A DNA stretch of 64,000 nt from Prevotella sp. P6B1 (GCF_000702825.1 NZ_JNKF01000014.1:124001-188000); one strand, 5' to 3'; shown: positions 51,071 to 60,839, counted from the first letter of the stretch. The notes: generated by a model not told the origin, from the sequence alone. Numbers and translations are program-made.

Positions 51071-51715
51071 CTAAAGTAGAGAGGAAAGTTGGTTAAAGTC
51101 CATATACCGATAATCGGATATCTGGATGTCGGACAATGCGCGGATTGAATCTGCCGGATTAGTGGTAGTCAATCCAACAACCTTCATCTTGGCAGCCTTG
51201 CCAGAGCGGAGGCCATTGAAACTATCCTCAAACACGATGCACTCATCGGTTTGAGCACCTAAGCGTTCGGCAGCTTTCAGATAGCAATCGGGATCGGGTT
51301 TCGAACGCTCGAAATCCTCAGAGGTGAGGATGGCATCGAAAAGCTGCTGGAAGGTTGGTTGATAGCGATACACAGCCTGCATCTTGGGCAGATTAGAGCT
51401 GGTGACGACAGCTGTCTTCACGCCATGGGCGTGCAGATCGGCTATCAGGCGCTCGAAGCCTTCGATATAGTCGTAGTGCATCTGGCTCTCGTAGTTGTTC
51501 AGGCGCTCAGTGATGATGGGCTGCTCTGAAAGCAAAGGGCCACTGAACCACTGATCATAGATCTGCGTGAGTGTCTGTCCTTTGATTTCGTGCTCCAATC
51601 CTGGGCGCTCAGGATGATAGAGACGACACTGAGAACCCCAGAAAATAGTATACTGGGGTTCTGTGTCGAATACTACACCGTCGAGGTCGAAAAGTGCGGC
51701 TTTCAATGTGCTCAT
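51071..51715 (-). CDS. HAD-family phosphatase (beta-phosphoglucomutase-like)
   Basis: A 214-residue HAD hydrolase. Motif I ALFDLDGVVFDTEPQY carries the nucleophile Asp, motif II is VVTSSNLPKM near residue 105, and motifs III/IV are RSKPDPDCYLKAAERLG and CIVFEDSFNGLRSGKAA. The cap domain after motif I places it with beta-phosphoglucomutase and sugar phosphatases. The substrate is not defined. Its ATG overlaps the stop of the C69 peptidase gene (ATGA), which makes it the last gene of the cstA-led run. Confidence 0.92.
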   Translation of the reverse strand: MSTLKAALFDLDGVVFDTEPQYTIFWGSQCRLYHPERPGLEHEIKGQTLTQIYDQWFSGPLLSEQPIITERLNNYESQMHYDYIEGFERLIADLHAHGVKTAVVTSSNLPKMQAVYRYQPTFQQLFDAILTSEDFERSKPDPDCYLKAAERLGAQTDECIVFEDSFNGLRSGKAAKMKVVGLTTTNPADSIRALSDIQISDYRYMDFNQLSSLL

Positions 51716-53436
51716 TTCTTCTCCTCCACTGGTACAAGATATTTATCGCCTGTCTGCTTCAGCAGATCGCGGGCATACTGCTCTGGGAATCCTGGACGAA
51801 CCACACGGGCACCATTGCCATAAGGTGTGCGCAGGAAAGTGCCGTTGGCATCTGTTGGCTTAATGGCCATATCGTTGAACTTCACAATCAGGAAGAAGGC
51901 CAGTTTCTGCCAACGGGCAATCATCTCGTCGCCCTTCTGACAGCTGTAGTTGGTGAGGAATTTCACACGCTCCTCAGCAGTAGGCAATGCGAGTGCCTTA
52001 GCCTCGATCTCAGGCTGCAGCTTGTCGTAAGAGGCATCGAGCGAGTCGCGCACCTCCTTGAGCGATGGGAACATCATCGAGTAGCGGGGATAGACCATGT
52101 TACTCACCCAGTTGCATACCCAGAAAGCGTTGTCCATCGAGAAAGTGACATCGTCGGCACCTTCCTCAGTAAAGCACTTGGGGCGACGTGTGATGCAAGA
52201 GTACATGGGGGTGTAAGCCACCATGTTGCCATCGTCGTTACCAAACCAGAAGCAGGCGCCTACCTCGCGGGGCATCCAGCTACGCATCTGTGAGATGAAA
52301 CTCCAAGCGGTCTGCTGGGTTGAGATGGGGCGCTCGTTGAACACCTCCTGCTCGCCCACCTTGAATGAGAGTGGTGATGGACGATAAGGCATCTGGTAGA
52401 TTCCGCCACCGATATTGGTATCGAGGGCGAATGGTGTGCCCTCATCGTGATCGCGCATGGCATCGCGCAGATCCTGAATAGTCACCTTCTTGTTGGGGAT
52501 AATCCAGAGGGGCATCTCCTTGGCGTTCTGCTCCTTACCGGCTGCGTAAGGCACATACTCAGAGAAATCGTCGGCAAAGCGATTGAAGAAGCTCCATACA
52601 CGAGCCTCGCAGTAGCGGCGACCAGAGAAATCAGGGGCAGCGTAGGCTGCGTTGTAGCTGAAGTCGGCATCCTTACCATCAAACCAGCCCATAGTGCGTG
52701 CGTAGCTCACTACATTGTCTGAGCAGAGCATCAGGTTGGTGATAGGCTTCTTGGCATTGAGCGCATACTTCTTGCTGAACAGGTCCTTCATCTTCACACG
52801 GGTGTAGCGACCATCAAGGAACTTGGTGATGCGGCTCTGGTTGGCGTGAGCTGCTACAGCATTATCAGGAATGCGGATAGCCACCCAAACGGTGCGCTCC
52901 TTCGACTTTTCGCGATCAGGACCGCAACCCATCATCTCCAGCATCCAGGCCTCGTCCTTATCTGCTACAGAGAAGGTCTCACCCTCAGAGTAGTAACCAT
53001 ACTGCTCTACGAGCGATGTCATAATCTGCAGGGCCTCGCGAGCGGTCTTAGAACGCTGCAGGGCGATGTAGATGAGTGAACCATAGTCGATGACACCTGT
53101 TGAGTCGGCCATCTCGTGGCGACCACCAAAGGTAGTCTCACCGATAGTTACCTGCCACTCGTTAGAGTTACCAATCACATTATAGGTCTCGGCAGCCTCA
53201 GCTATCTCGCCCAGATACTTGTTGGTATCCCACTCGTACACCTTACGCATATCGCCAGGCTGATGCTTGGCAGCGGGATAGTGATAGAGGGGCATAAATG
53301 CGCCGTACGAGTCGGCATTATAGGTGACAAACACCGAGCCGTCGGCGCTGGCTTTCTTGCCAACGATAAAGTTTGTACATGCCGATGCATCCATCACGGC
53401 CATCAGCGAAATTGCTAGTATCAGTTTTCTTTTCAT
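51712..53436 (-). CDS. secreted C69-family dipeptidase
   Basis: A 574-residue protein with a signal peptide ending in DASA, directly followed by CTNFIVGKKASADGS. The Cys at the new N-terminus is the expected nucleophile of family C69 (Ntn-hydrolase fold). Conserved stretches include SNEWQVTIGETTFGGR, LMTSLVEQYGYYSEGE-like sequence, ARAVTWVAIRIPDNAVAAHA-like sequence and RYCEARVWSFFNRF. C69 peptidases cleave dipeptides, so this enzyme probably supplies amino acids outside the inner membrane. It lies 15 bases after nadC and overlaps the HAD gene. Confidence 0.9.
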   Translation of the reverse strand: MKRKLILAISLMAVMDASACTNFIVGKKASADGSVFVTYNADSYGAFMPLYHYPAAKHQPGDMRKVYEWDTNKYLGEIAEAAETYNVIGNSNEWQVTIGETTFGGRHEMADSTGVIDYGSLIYIALQRSKTAREALQIMTSLVEQYGYYSEGETFSVADKDEAWMLEMMGCGPDREKSKERTVWVAIRIPDNAVAAHANQSRITKFLDGRYTRVKMKDLFSKKYALNAKKPITNLMLCSDNVVSYARTMGWFDGKDADFSYNAAYAAPDFSGRRYCEARVWSFFNRFADDFSEYVPYAAGKEQNAKEMPLWIIPNKKVTIQDLRDAMRDHDEGTPFALDTNIGGGIYQMPYRPSPLSFKVGEQEVFNERPISTQQTAWSFISQMRSWMPREVGACFWFGNDDGNMVAYTPMYSCITRRPKCFTEEGADDVTFSMDNAFWVCNWVSNMVYPRYSMMFPSLKEVRDSLDASYDKLQPEIEAKALALPTAEERVKFLTNYSCQKGDEMIARWQKLAFFLIVKFNDMAIKPTDANGTFLRTPYGNGARVVRPGFPEQYARDLLKQTGDKYLVPVEEKK

Positions 53437-53451
53437 ATACCTTATTATATA

Positions 53452-54303
53452 TTAGTCACAAGCCTTAAACGACATGTCGAGTCCCTTAACAGAGTGTGTA
53501 AGCGCACCAACGCTGATGAAATCAACACCCTGCTCAGCATAATCGCGGATGGTGTCGAAGGTGATACCACCACTCGATTCCGTCTCATAACGATGGTTGA
53601 TAATCTCAACCGCCTTCTTGGTATCGGGCACGCTGAAGTTGTCGAGCATGATACGGTCCACACCACCATGATCGAGCACCTGCTGCAGCTCGTCGAACGA
53701 GCGCACCTCGATCTCAATCTTCAGGTTCAGGCCCTTCTCTTCGAGGTACTTGTGGCAACGGTCGATGGCGTTGGTGATACCACCAGCAAAGTCGACGTGA
53801 TTATCCTTCAGCAGAATCATATCGAACAAGCCGATACGGTGATTACAACCTCCACCAATCTTAACGGCCTGCTTCTCGAGCATACGCATACCAGGTGTGG
53901 TCTTGCGGGTGTCGAGCACACGGGTATTGGTGCCCTCCAGACGCTTCACATACTTATCGGTCATCGTAGCGATACCACTCATGCGCTGCATGATGTTCAG
54001 CATCAGACGCTCTGTCTGGAGCAGCGAACGAATCTTTCCTGAAACAATCATCGCGATATCACCTTTCTTCACGCGGGTTCCATCCTGCATCAGCACCTCA
54101 ACCTGCATGGTGGGGTCGAAACGGTGGAACACCTCTTTAGCGATTTCTACACCTGCCAAGATACCATCTTCCTTAATCAGCAGATGGCTCTTACCCATCG
54201 CATCCTCAGGGATGCAGCACAGGGTAGTATGGTCGCCATCGCCTATATCTTCGGCAAACGACAGATCTATCAGTCTGTCAACCAATTCATCAACACTTAA
54301 CAT
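53452..54303 (-). CDS. nadC: nicotinate-nucleotide pyrophosphorylase
   Basis: NadC (quinolinate phosphoribosyltransferase) makes nicotinate mononucleotide from quinolinate and PRPP in de novo NAD synthesis. The 283-residue protein has the family landmarks: AEDIGDGDHTTLCCIPEDAM near residue 16, NIMQRMSGIAT, DTRKTTPGMRMLEKQAVKIG, GGCNHRIGLFDMILLKDNH and VDFISVGALTHSVKGLDMSF. nadA and nadB are not in the window. It lies between the outer-membrane protein gene and the C69 peptidase. Confidence 0.96.
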   Translation of the reverse strand: MLSVDELVDRLIDLSFAEDIGDGDHTTLCCIPEDAMGKSHLLIKEDGILAGVEIAKEVFHRFDPTMQVEVLMQDGTRVKKGDIAMIVSGKIRSLLQTERLMLNIMQRMSGIATMTDKYVKRLEGTNTRVLDTRKTTPGMRMLEKQAVKIGGGCNHRIGLFDMILLKDNHVDFAGGITNAIDRCHKYLEEKGLNLKIEIEVRSFDELQQVLDHGGVDRIMLDNFSVPDTKKAVEIINHRYETESSGGITFDTIRDYAEQGVDFISVGALTHSVKGLDMSFKACD

Positions 54304-54317
54304 ATTTATATTACTAA

Positions 54318-54821
54318 TTAAAAATAAAGTCCAAATCCTATGCGCACTCCGAAACCTGAATAGTTAGAATCCTTGGTACTGTGCTCATAATACACCTCAG
54401 GCTCAACAGTCAGTTTGCCTGTCAGGAAGTAAGCATAGCCTACACTCAGCTCAGGACGGAAATCGCTGAAGTCGTCGCACTTGGCATATTTGGCTGTAGC
54501 ACCTGCGTACAGTCCGCAACTCTCGAAATAATAGCGTAAACCAGCACCTAGCTGTACGACATCAGGCATATCGGTCTGAGCGTCATAGCCCAACTGACCT
54601 ACCACCATCCAGTCGTCGGCAATCAGATAGCCCGCCTTAGCCTGCAAGTTTAGATTCCAGTCGCTACCCTTATGATAGCTCAGACTGGCGCCTGAGGCCG
54701 AAGCTCCTACATAGAACTTACCCTGGCTGAAAACCTTTTCCGAATCGTTCAGATACTGTGCCTGAGCACCGATTGCCATCATTAAGGCGATGGCTGCCAT
54801 CATAAGTTTTTTCATAATCAT
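54318..54821 (-). CDS. small outer-membrane beta-barrel protein
   Basis: A 167-residue protein with a signal peptide (MKKLMMAAIALMMAIGAQAQ after a short lead) and then alternating beta strands (YVGASASGASLSYHKG, NLNLQAKAGYLIADDWMVVG, LGAGLRYYFESCGLYAGATA) ending in a terminal aromatic strand (FGVRIGFGLYF). This fits an eight-stranded OmpA/OmpW-like porin fold. It is six bases after cstA on the same strand. The specific function is unknown. The first Met could be residue 3. Confidence 0.85.
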   Translation of the reverse strand: MIMKKLMMAAIALMMAIGAQAQYLNDSEKVFSQGKFYVGASASGASLSYHKGSDWNLNLQAKAGYLIADDWMVVGQLGYDAQTDMPDVVQLGAGLRYYFESCGLYAGATAKYAKCDDFSDFRPELSVGYAYFLTGKLTVEPEVYYEHSTKDSNYSGFGVRIGFGLYF

Positions 54822-54826
54822 CCGTT

Positions 54827-56278
54827 TTAGTTTTTATTCTTTTTATACCATAATACAAACCAGGCGATAGCAATTATCAGGCAGACGATGCCGTAGATAT
54901 AGCCATCGTTACCAAGACCTAACATCTGTTTCGAAACGAAGAAGTAGGTAGAGCAAACCGTTGTCATAAACAAGGCAGGAATCAGCGTAAGCCAGAAACA
55001 CTTCTTGTTGCGAACCAGATAAACGGTGATGGTCCAGAGCGTGAATACGCTGAGTGCCTGATTGCTCCAGCCGAAGTACTGCCAGATGGTGTTGAAACCA
55101 TCAGGATTCTCGATCTGCCAGATCAACATCGCGATAGAGCAAGCAAACATGGGGACGCAGATCATCAAACGCTTGGGGATGGGACGTTGGTCCATCTTCA
55201 ACCACTCGGCCACAATCAGTCGGCCAGAACGGAAAGCTGTATCACCCGAAGTGATAGGCGCAGCAACCACACCCAACATGGCGAGGATAGCACCAACCAC
55301 ACCCAGCCAATCGTTGCATACCAAGTTGACAACTGCTGGTGCCGATGTATGGAATCCAGTTGTAGCCTGTTCGATGAGTTCGTAGCCAGGTGCTGGATTA
55401 CCATAGAAGAACCACGATGATACCGTAGCCCAGATAAGCGCTACAATACCCTCGGTAATCATGGCGCCATAGAAAATAGGGCGGCCCATCTTCTCGCTCT
55501 TGACGCAGCGCCCCATCAGCGGGCTCTGGGTAGCGTGGAAACCAGAGATAGCACCACAGGCCACCGTGATAAAGAGGGCTGGGAAGATGTTATCCTTCCA
55601 GGTATCAGGCTCGGTAGCAGCACCCAAATTATAGAAACTGTTCCAAAGCTCAGGCACTGTGGGCCAATGCAGGAACAGCCACACCATCAGCGCACCTGCC
55701 ATAAACAGCAGCGAGAAGGCGAAGAGTGGATATACCTTACCAATAATCTTATCGATAGGTAGCATAGTAGCAATGATGTAGTAGCAGAAAATAATGGCTA
55801 CCCACATCATCGTCTCACCGCCGATAGAATGCAGAATCTCAGCAGGGCTGTAAACAAACACCGTTCCTACCATAATCAGCAGCAGCACGGTGAATACCAA
55901 CATGATGTTCTTGGTGGTCTTGCCCAGATATTTACCGATCATCTCGGGCAGTCCGGCACCATCGTGGCGCATAGACAGCATACCAGAGAAATAATCGTGA
56001 GTAGCGCCGGCAAAGATACAGCCGAACACAATCCACAGATAGGCCACCGGACCAAACTTGGCACCCATGATAGCACCGAAGATAGGTCCTGTTCCAGCAA
56101 TGTTCAGGAACTGAATCATAAAGATCTTCCACGAGGGCAACACGATGTAATCCAGTCCGTCGGCCTTCGCTACGGCGGGCGTCACACGATCATCTGGGCC
56201 AAATACACGCTCTACGAGTTTACCGTAGAACAGGTAGCCCATCACAAGAGCCGCAAGACTCAACACAAACGAAATCAT
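54827..56278 (-). CDS. cstA: carbon starvation protein A family transporter
   Basis: A 483-residue membrane protein with about 12-14 spans, matching CstA: FGPDDRVTPAVAKADGLDYI near residue 30, FLNIAGTGPIFGAIMGAKFG near 55, HDYFSGMLSMRHDGAGLPEM near 90, and GAISGFHATQSPLMGRCVKS near 240. CstA proteins take up peptides or pyruvate under starvation. The Bacteroidetes form is shorter than the E. coli protein (701 residues). It opens the minus-strand run through nadC to the HAD gene, with a TACTTTTG -7 element at 56311-56318. Confidence 0.92.
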   Translation of the reverse strand: MISFVLSLAALVMGYLFYGKLVERVFGPDDRVTPAVAKADGLDYIVLPSWKIFMIQFLNIAGTGPIFGAIMGAKFGPVAYLWIVFGCIFAGATHDYFSGMLSMRHDGAGLPEMIGKYLGKTTKNIMLVFTVLLLIMVGTVFVYSPAEILHSIGGETMMWVAIIFCYYIIATMLPIDKIIGKVYPLFAFSLLFMAGALMVWLFLHWPTVPELWNSFYNLGAATEPDTWKDNIFPALFITVACGAISGFHATQSPLMGRCVKSEKMGRPIFYGAMITEGIVALIWATVSSWFFYGNPAPGYELIEQATTGFHTSAPAVVNLVCNDWLGVVGAILAMLGVVAAPITSGDTAFRSGRLIVAEWLKMDQRPIPKRLMICVPMFACSIAMLIWQIENPDGFNTIWQYFGWSNQALSVFTLWTITVYLVRNKKCFWLTLIPALFMTTVCSTYFFVSKQMLGLGNDGYIYGIVCLIIAIAWFVLWYKKNKN

Positions 56279-56310
56279 CTTTCTTTAGCTGTTTTTGAAT
56301 AATTTTTGTG

Positions 56311-56318
56311 CAAAAGTA
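56311..56318 (-). promoter_or_regulatory. -7 box of the cstA operon
   Basis: TACTTTTG on the minus strand, 33 bases upstream of cstA. No clear -33 box. Confidence 0.55.
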
Positions 56319-56327
56319 GTGTTTTTA

Positions 56328-56358
56328 TTTGAGAAATGGAAAAAATAAGCTAACTTTG
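56328..56358 (+). promoter_or_regulatory. Bacteroidetes promoter for the GHL10 gene
   Basis: -33 TTTG (56328-56331), 19 bases, -7 TAACTTTG (56351-56358). Confidence 0.8.
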
Positions 56359-56386
56359 CACCAAAATTCGTAAAAAAAGCAGCATT

Positions 56387-57853
56387 TTGAAGACAATTAT
56401 ACATATTTTCGTGCTTTTAGCACTAGTGCTAAGTACAAAAGCAAACAACCCGAAACATGAAGTCAGAGCCGTCTGGCTGACCACCATCGGTGGCATCGAC
56501 TGGCCCCACTCCTACTCCTCGGCTAACCAACAGCGTGAACTGATAACGATTCTCGACCAATTGCAATTGGCTGGTATCAATACCGTCATGATTCAGACAC
56601 GCGTCAGAGCAACCACTATCTTTCCGACAACTATCGAGCCTTGGGACGGATGCATCACGGGACATCCTGGTAAATCGCCAGGCTACGACCCGCTGCAGTT
56701 CTGCATCGAAGAATGTCATCGTCGCGGGATGGAGTGCCACGCATGGATTGTTACCATACCCGTTGGCAAATGGAACGGCACTGGTTGTAAACAACTCAGA
56801 ATCAAATATCCCTCACTCATCCGCAAGATCGGCGATGAAGGATATATGGATCCAGAGAAGCCACAGACGGGTGACTATCTGGCACAATTCTGCGCAGAGG
56901 TAACACGACGATACGATGTGGATGGTATTCATCTCGATTATATCCGCTACCCCGAAACCTGGAAGCTGAAAGTGTCGCGTCCACAAGGTAGAGAGTACAT
57001 TACTAACATCGTCAGGAAGATTAATCATAGGGTTAAAGCATTAAAGCCATGGATTAAGCTATCATGCTCGCCTATAGGCAAATACGACGACTTGGCTCGC
57101 TATCGCAGTTCAGGCTGGAATGCCAATACTACCGTATGCCAGGATGCCCAAGGATGGCTGCGCGACGGACTGATGGACGCCCTCTTTCCGATGATGTATT
57201 TCCAGGGTAATAACTTCTACCCTTTCGCGGTTGACTGGCTGGAGCATAGCTACGGACGTATCGTAGCACCAGGACTGGCAGTCTACATGATGCATCCCCG
57301 TGAGAAGGACTGGGCGCTCGAAGTGGTTACACGCGAGATGAGTGTACTGCGTGAACTTGGTATGGGCTACACCTTCTTCCGCAGTAAGTTCTTTACCGAC
57401 AACACCAAGGGTATCTACGATTTCACTTACGATTTCAATAGCGTTCCCGCATTGATTCCGCCAATGACCTGGGCAGGCAAACTGGCACCATCGCCTGTAA
57501 GTAGGCTGGAACTGAAACGCAGTATGACCGCCGACAGACTCATCTGGCAACAGGCCGTCGACAATTCGGGTGCCGACTACCTATTATATAATGTGTACGC
57601 CTCGGAATCGCTGCCGGTAGATATCAGCAATCCTGAGAATCTGATAGCAACCCGCCAGCGCGAGTTAAACATCACCGTGCCCCACAAAGGGCGCACATTA
57701 TACTATGCCGTTACGGCCATGAACCGCTATGGTATGGAGAGCGAGGCAGTAGCTATACCATCGTCAGCAACAGCCGGTCCAGGCAAACCATTGGATTTTA
57801 GAGCGCTGATGATGGGAAATAAGCTAAAAAAATACAAATCTGCAAAGAAATGA
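56387..57853 (+). CDS. GHL10 glycosidase-like protein (DUF187)
   Basis: A 488-residue secreted protein. It starts at TTG (the next in-frame ATG is about 60 codons later and would remove the signal peptide and the family start). The signal peptide MKTIIHIFVLLALVLSTKAN is followed by HEVRAVWLTTIGGIDWPHSY, the hallmark of glycosyl-hydrolase-like family 10. The barrel continues with DGIHLDYIRYPETW and ends with a fibronectin-type-III-like domain (VSRLELKRSMTADRLIWQQA). Homologues act on cell-surface or peptidoglycan glycans; the substrate is unknown. It lies before uxuAB but has its own promoter. Confidence 0.9.
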   Translation: MKTIIHIFVLLALVLSTKANNPKHEVRAVWLTTIGGIDWPHSYSSANQQRELITILDQLQLAGINTVMIQTRVRATTIFPTTIEPWDGCITGHPGKSPGYDPLQFCIEECHRRGMECHAWIVTIPVGKWNGTGCKQLRIKYPSLIRKIGDEGYMDPEKPQTGDYLAQFCAEVTRRYDVDGIHLDYIRYPETWKLKVSRPQGREYITNIVRKINHRVKALKPWIKLSCSPIGKYDDLARYRSSGWNANTTVCQDAQGWLRDGLMDALFPMMYFQGNNFYPFAVDWLEHSYGRIVAPGLAVYMMHPREKDWALEVVTREMSVLRELGMGYTFFRSKFFTDNTKGIYDFTYDFNSVPALIPPMTWAGKLAPSPVSRLELKRSMTADRLIWQQAVDNSGADYLLYNVYASESLPVDISNPENLIATRQRELNITVPHKGRTLYYAVTAMNRYGMESEAVAIPSSATAGPGKPLDFRALMMGNKLKKYKSAKK

Positions 57854-57887
57854 ACTAAAATAGCAATGCTAATTGCTGAGAAATCAC

Positions 57888-57895
57888 TAATTTTG
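57888..57895 (+). promoter_or_regulatory. -7 box of uxuAB
   Basis: TAATTTTG, 37 bases ahead of uxuA. No clear -33 TTTG at the expected distance. Confidence 0.55.
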
Positions 57896-57932
57896 CAACA
57901 TTCATTACAACAAATCAAAAATAGAACTAATT

Positions 57933-59186
57933 ATGGAAAGAACATGGAGATGGTTTGGCAAGAAGGACAAGATTACTCTTGCACAACTAAGACAGATTGG
58001 TGTTGAGGGCATCGTTACCGCCCTGCACGATGTGCCTCTGGGTGAAGTTTGGACACGCGAGAAGATCCGCGACCTGCGCGAGTACATCGAGAGCTATGGC
58101 ATGAGATGGAGCGTGGTTGAGAGTCTGCCCGTCGTTGAGACAATCAAATACGGCGGTCCAGATCGCGATCATCAGATCGAAGTCTACAAAGAGAGTCTGC
58201 GAAACCTGGCTGCCGAAGGCATCCACTGCATCTGCTACAACTTTATGCCCGTACTCGACTGGGCTCGCACCGACTTGTTCCACGACAATCCCAACGGTGC
58301 CACTAACCTCTATTTCAACTATGCCGAATTTGCTTATTTCGACATCTATATCCTAAAGCGTCCAGGCGCTCGTGAGGAATGGGAGAAGTTCCAGTTCCCC
58401 GAGGGATGGGGCCAGGACCGTAACGTGATTGCCGAGTGCGACGAGCTGGCTAAGACCATGACACCCGAGAAGGACCACAAGCTGGTTGAAAACATTGTAA
58501 TCAAGACACAGGGATTCGTAAGCGGTAACTTCAGCGAGAACGACGAGGCTCCTGTACAGAAGTTCCGTGAGTTCCTCGACCTCTACAAAGGGATTGACAA
58601 AGCTAAGCTGCGTGCCAACATGAAGTACTTCCTCGAGGCCATCATGCCTGTTTGCGAGGAGTGCAACATGAACATGTGCGTACACCCCGACGATCCCCCT
58701 ATCGAGATTCTCGGCTTGCCACGTATCGTACGTACCGAAGAAGATATCCAGTGGTTCCTCGACGCTGTACCCAACAAGCATAACGGTCTGACATTCTGTG
58801 CTGGTTCGCTCTCAGCAGGTGCTTATAATAATGTGGTTGAGCTGGCCAAGAAGTTTGCTTCGCGCACACACTTCGTTCACCTGCGTTCGTGCCACATCTT
58901 CCCTAATGGCGACTTCACAGAGGCCTCTCACCTGGGCGGTCGTGCCGACCTGATTGAGCTCTGCCGTATCTTCGAGAAGGAGAATCCCGCTCTGCCAATG
59001 CGTGTGGATCACGGTATGACCTTCACCGACGAGCCTGGAGGTATTATGGACGAAAGCAGTCACGGTCATAATGCCGGTTACACCCTTTTGGGCCGTATGT
59101 TCGCCCTTGGACAGGTACAAGGTATTCTCGCCACCGTTGATCGCGAGTTAGGCATCGAATACAAGCAGCCTGGATTCTTTGATTAA
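57933..59186 (+). CDS. uxuA: mannonate dehydratase
   Basis: UxuA dehydrates D-mannonate to 2-keto-3-deoxygluconate in glucuronate breakdown. The 417-residue protein matches the family: MERTWRWFGKKDKITLAQLR at the start, GIVTALHDVPLGEVW near residue 30, CYNFMPVLDWARTDL near residue 95, and the metal-binding MCVHPDDPPIEILGLPRIVR near residue 250, then HLRSCHIFPNGDFTEASHLG and MRVDHGMTFTDE. It is 16 bases before uxuB and is cotranscribed with it. Confidence 0.96.
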   Translation: MERTWRWFGKKDKITLAQLRQIGVEGIVTALHDVPLGEVWTREKIRDLREYIESYGMRWSVVESLPVVETIKYGGPDRDHQIEVYKESLRNLAAEGIHCICYNFMPVLDWARTDLFHDNPNGATNLYFNYAEFAYFDIYILKRPGAREEWEKFQFPEGWGQDRNVIAECDELAKTMTPEKDHKLVENIVIKTQGFVSGNFSENDEAPVQKFREFLDLYKGIDKAKLRANMKYFLEAIMPVCEECNMNMCVHPDDPPIEILGLPRIVRTEEDIQWFLDAVPNKHNGLTFCAGSLSAGAYNNVVELAKKFASRTHFVHLRSCHIFPNGDFTEASHLGGRADLIELCRIFEKENPALPMRVDHGMTFTDEPGGIMDESSHGHNAGYTLLGRMFALGQVQGILATVDRELGIEYKQPGFFD

Positions 59187-59202
59187 TTAATTTAGCAAAA
59201 AT

Positions 59203-60789
59203 ATGAAACTTAATGATATTTTTAGCGGTAATTATAATGCCGCAGAGTGGGAAGCCAAGGGCTACCAGCTTCCTAAGTTTGATATCAAGGCTGTACGCGA
59301 AAAGACAGCCAAAGAGCCCACATGGGTACACTTCGGTGGCGGAAACATCTTCCGCGCCTTCCCTGCTGCCATCCTGAACGATGCGCTGAACACAGGTAAG
59401 TACGACCGTGGTGTCATCGTGGCCGAGACCTTCGACTTCGAGGTGATCGACAAGGCTTACACCCCATACAACAACCTCTCGCTACTGGTATCGCTGCAAA
59501 GCACAGGCACCATCGAGAAGAAGGTGATTGCTTCAGTAACCGAAGCCCTGAAGGCCGACCCACAGTTTGAGGATTGGAACCGCCTGGTAGAAATATTCAA
59601 GACCCCAAGTCTACAGATGATTTCGTTCACCATCACCGAGAAAGGTTATACCTACAACGAGGCTGACCTGGCTCGTGGACTGAAGCCACTCTTCGCTATG
59701 GGTAAGGTTTGTGCCCTGCTGCTCGAGCGCTTCAACGCCGGACAGTTGCCACTCACCGTTCAGAGTATGGACAACTGCTCGCACAACGGCGACAAGGTGA
59801 AGGCTGGTGTATTTGCTTATGCAGAGCGTTGGGTGAACGATGGATTGGTACCCGCTGCCTTCCTCGACTACCTGAAAGATGAGAAGAAGATCACCTTCCC
59901 TTGGTCGATGATTGATAAGATTACCCCTCGCCCACACGAGAAGGTGAAGGAAATGTTGGCTGCTGATGGTTTCGATGACAACAACTACATTGAGACTGAA
60001 AAGCACACCTTCACCGCTCCATTCGTAAATGCCGAAGAGGTACAGTACCTCGTTATCGAAGATAACTATACCAACGGTCGTCCGCCATTGGATCTGGGTG
60101 GCGCACTCTACACCACTCGCGAAACCGTCGATAAGGTTGAGACCATGAAGGTGACTACCTGTCTGAACCCTCTGCACACAGCTATGAGTATCTATGGCTG
60201 CATGCTGGGCTATACGCTGATTTCTGCCGAGATGGCCGACGAAGACCTGCGCCCATTCGTTCAGAAGCTGGGTTATATCGAGGCGATGCCAGTAGTAGTT
60301 GATCCAGGCGTACTGAACCCCTACGAGTTTATCGGCGCTGTCATCAATCGCCGCTTGCCAAACCCATTCATGCCCGATGCTCCACAGCGTATCGCCATGG
60401 ATACCAGTCAGAAGCTGCCTATCCGTTTCGGCGAAACCCTGAAGAAGTACATCGCTCGTGGTTTGGATAAGAGCAACCTGGTGCTGATTCCTCTCACTTT
60501 GGCTGGTTACGCCCGCTACCTGAAGGGAATCAAGGACGATGGTACAGCCTTTGATTGTTCACCCGACCCCATGCTCGAGGAACTGCAGGCTATCGTAGCT
60601 CCATTGCAAATTGGTAAGGCCGATCAGGATTGGAGCTGCCTGAAGACTCTTTACAGCCGCAAGGATGTGTTTGGACTCGACCTGTACGAGGCTGGCATGG
60701 GCGAGCAGATTGAAGGAATGGTTAAGGAACTGTTTGCTGGCAATGGTGCCGTTCGTAGCACGCTGCACAAATACGTTTCAGCCCGCTAA
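59203..60789 (+). CDS. uxuB: fructuronate reductase (mannonate oxidoreductase family)
   Basis: A 528-residue member of the polyol/mannitol dehydrogenase family. The N-terminal Rossmann part has WVHFGGGNIFRAFPAAILND near residue 42, where GxGxxxR would be the dinucleotide site. The catalytic Lys lies in the C-terminal barrel (TCLNPLHTAMSIYGCMLGYT, VVVDPGVLNPYEFIGAVINR). UxuB reduces fructuronate to mannonate, the substrate of UxuA. The long N-terminus (MKLNDIFSGNYNAAEWEAKG) is typical of the Bacteroidetes version. A strong terminator follows. Confidence 0.94.
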   Translation: MKLNDIFSGNYNAAEWEAKGYQLPKFDIKAVREKTAKEPTWVHFGGGNIFRAFPAAILNDALNTGKYDRGVIVAETFDFEVIDKAYTPYNNLSLLVSLQSTGTIEKKVIASVTEALKADPQFEDWNRLVEIFKTPSLQMISFTITEKGYTYNEADLARGLKPLFAMGKVCALLLERFNAGQLPLTVQSMDNCSHNGDKVKAGVFAYAERWVNDGLVPAAFLDYLKDEKKITFPWSMIDKITPRPHEKVKEMLAADGFDDNNYIETEKHTFTAPFVNAEEVQYLVIEDNYTNGRPPLDLGGALYTTRETVDKVETMKVTTCLNPLHTAMSIYGCMLGYTLISAEMADEDLRPFVQKLGYIEAMPVVVDPGVLNPYEFIGAVINRRLPNPFMPDAPQRIAMDTSQKLPIRFGETLKKYIARGLDKSNLVLIPLTLAGYARYLKGIKDDGTAFDCSPDPMLEELQAIVAPLQIGKADQDWSCLKTLYSRKDVFGLDLYEAGMGEQIEGMVKELFAGNGAVRSTLHKYVSAR

Positions 60790-60801
60790 CAATAAACCCC
60801 T

Positions 60802-60839
60802 AATAATAGAGCCCACCGTATTTGGTGGGCTCTATTATT
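60802..60839. terminator. long hairpin terminator after uxuAB
   Basis: The 16-bp stem AATAATAGAGCCCACC (60802-60817) and GGTGGGCTCTATTATT (60824-60839) has a GTATTT loop. It abuts the stop of the convergent TPR gene and can serve both strands. Confidence 0.92.

Noticed and set aside
51062..51071. GGGAATTCCC palindrome after the HAD gene as a terminator
   Set aside because: The stem has no loop and no T-run, so it cannot act as an intrinsic terminator.
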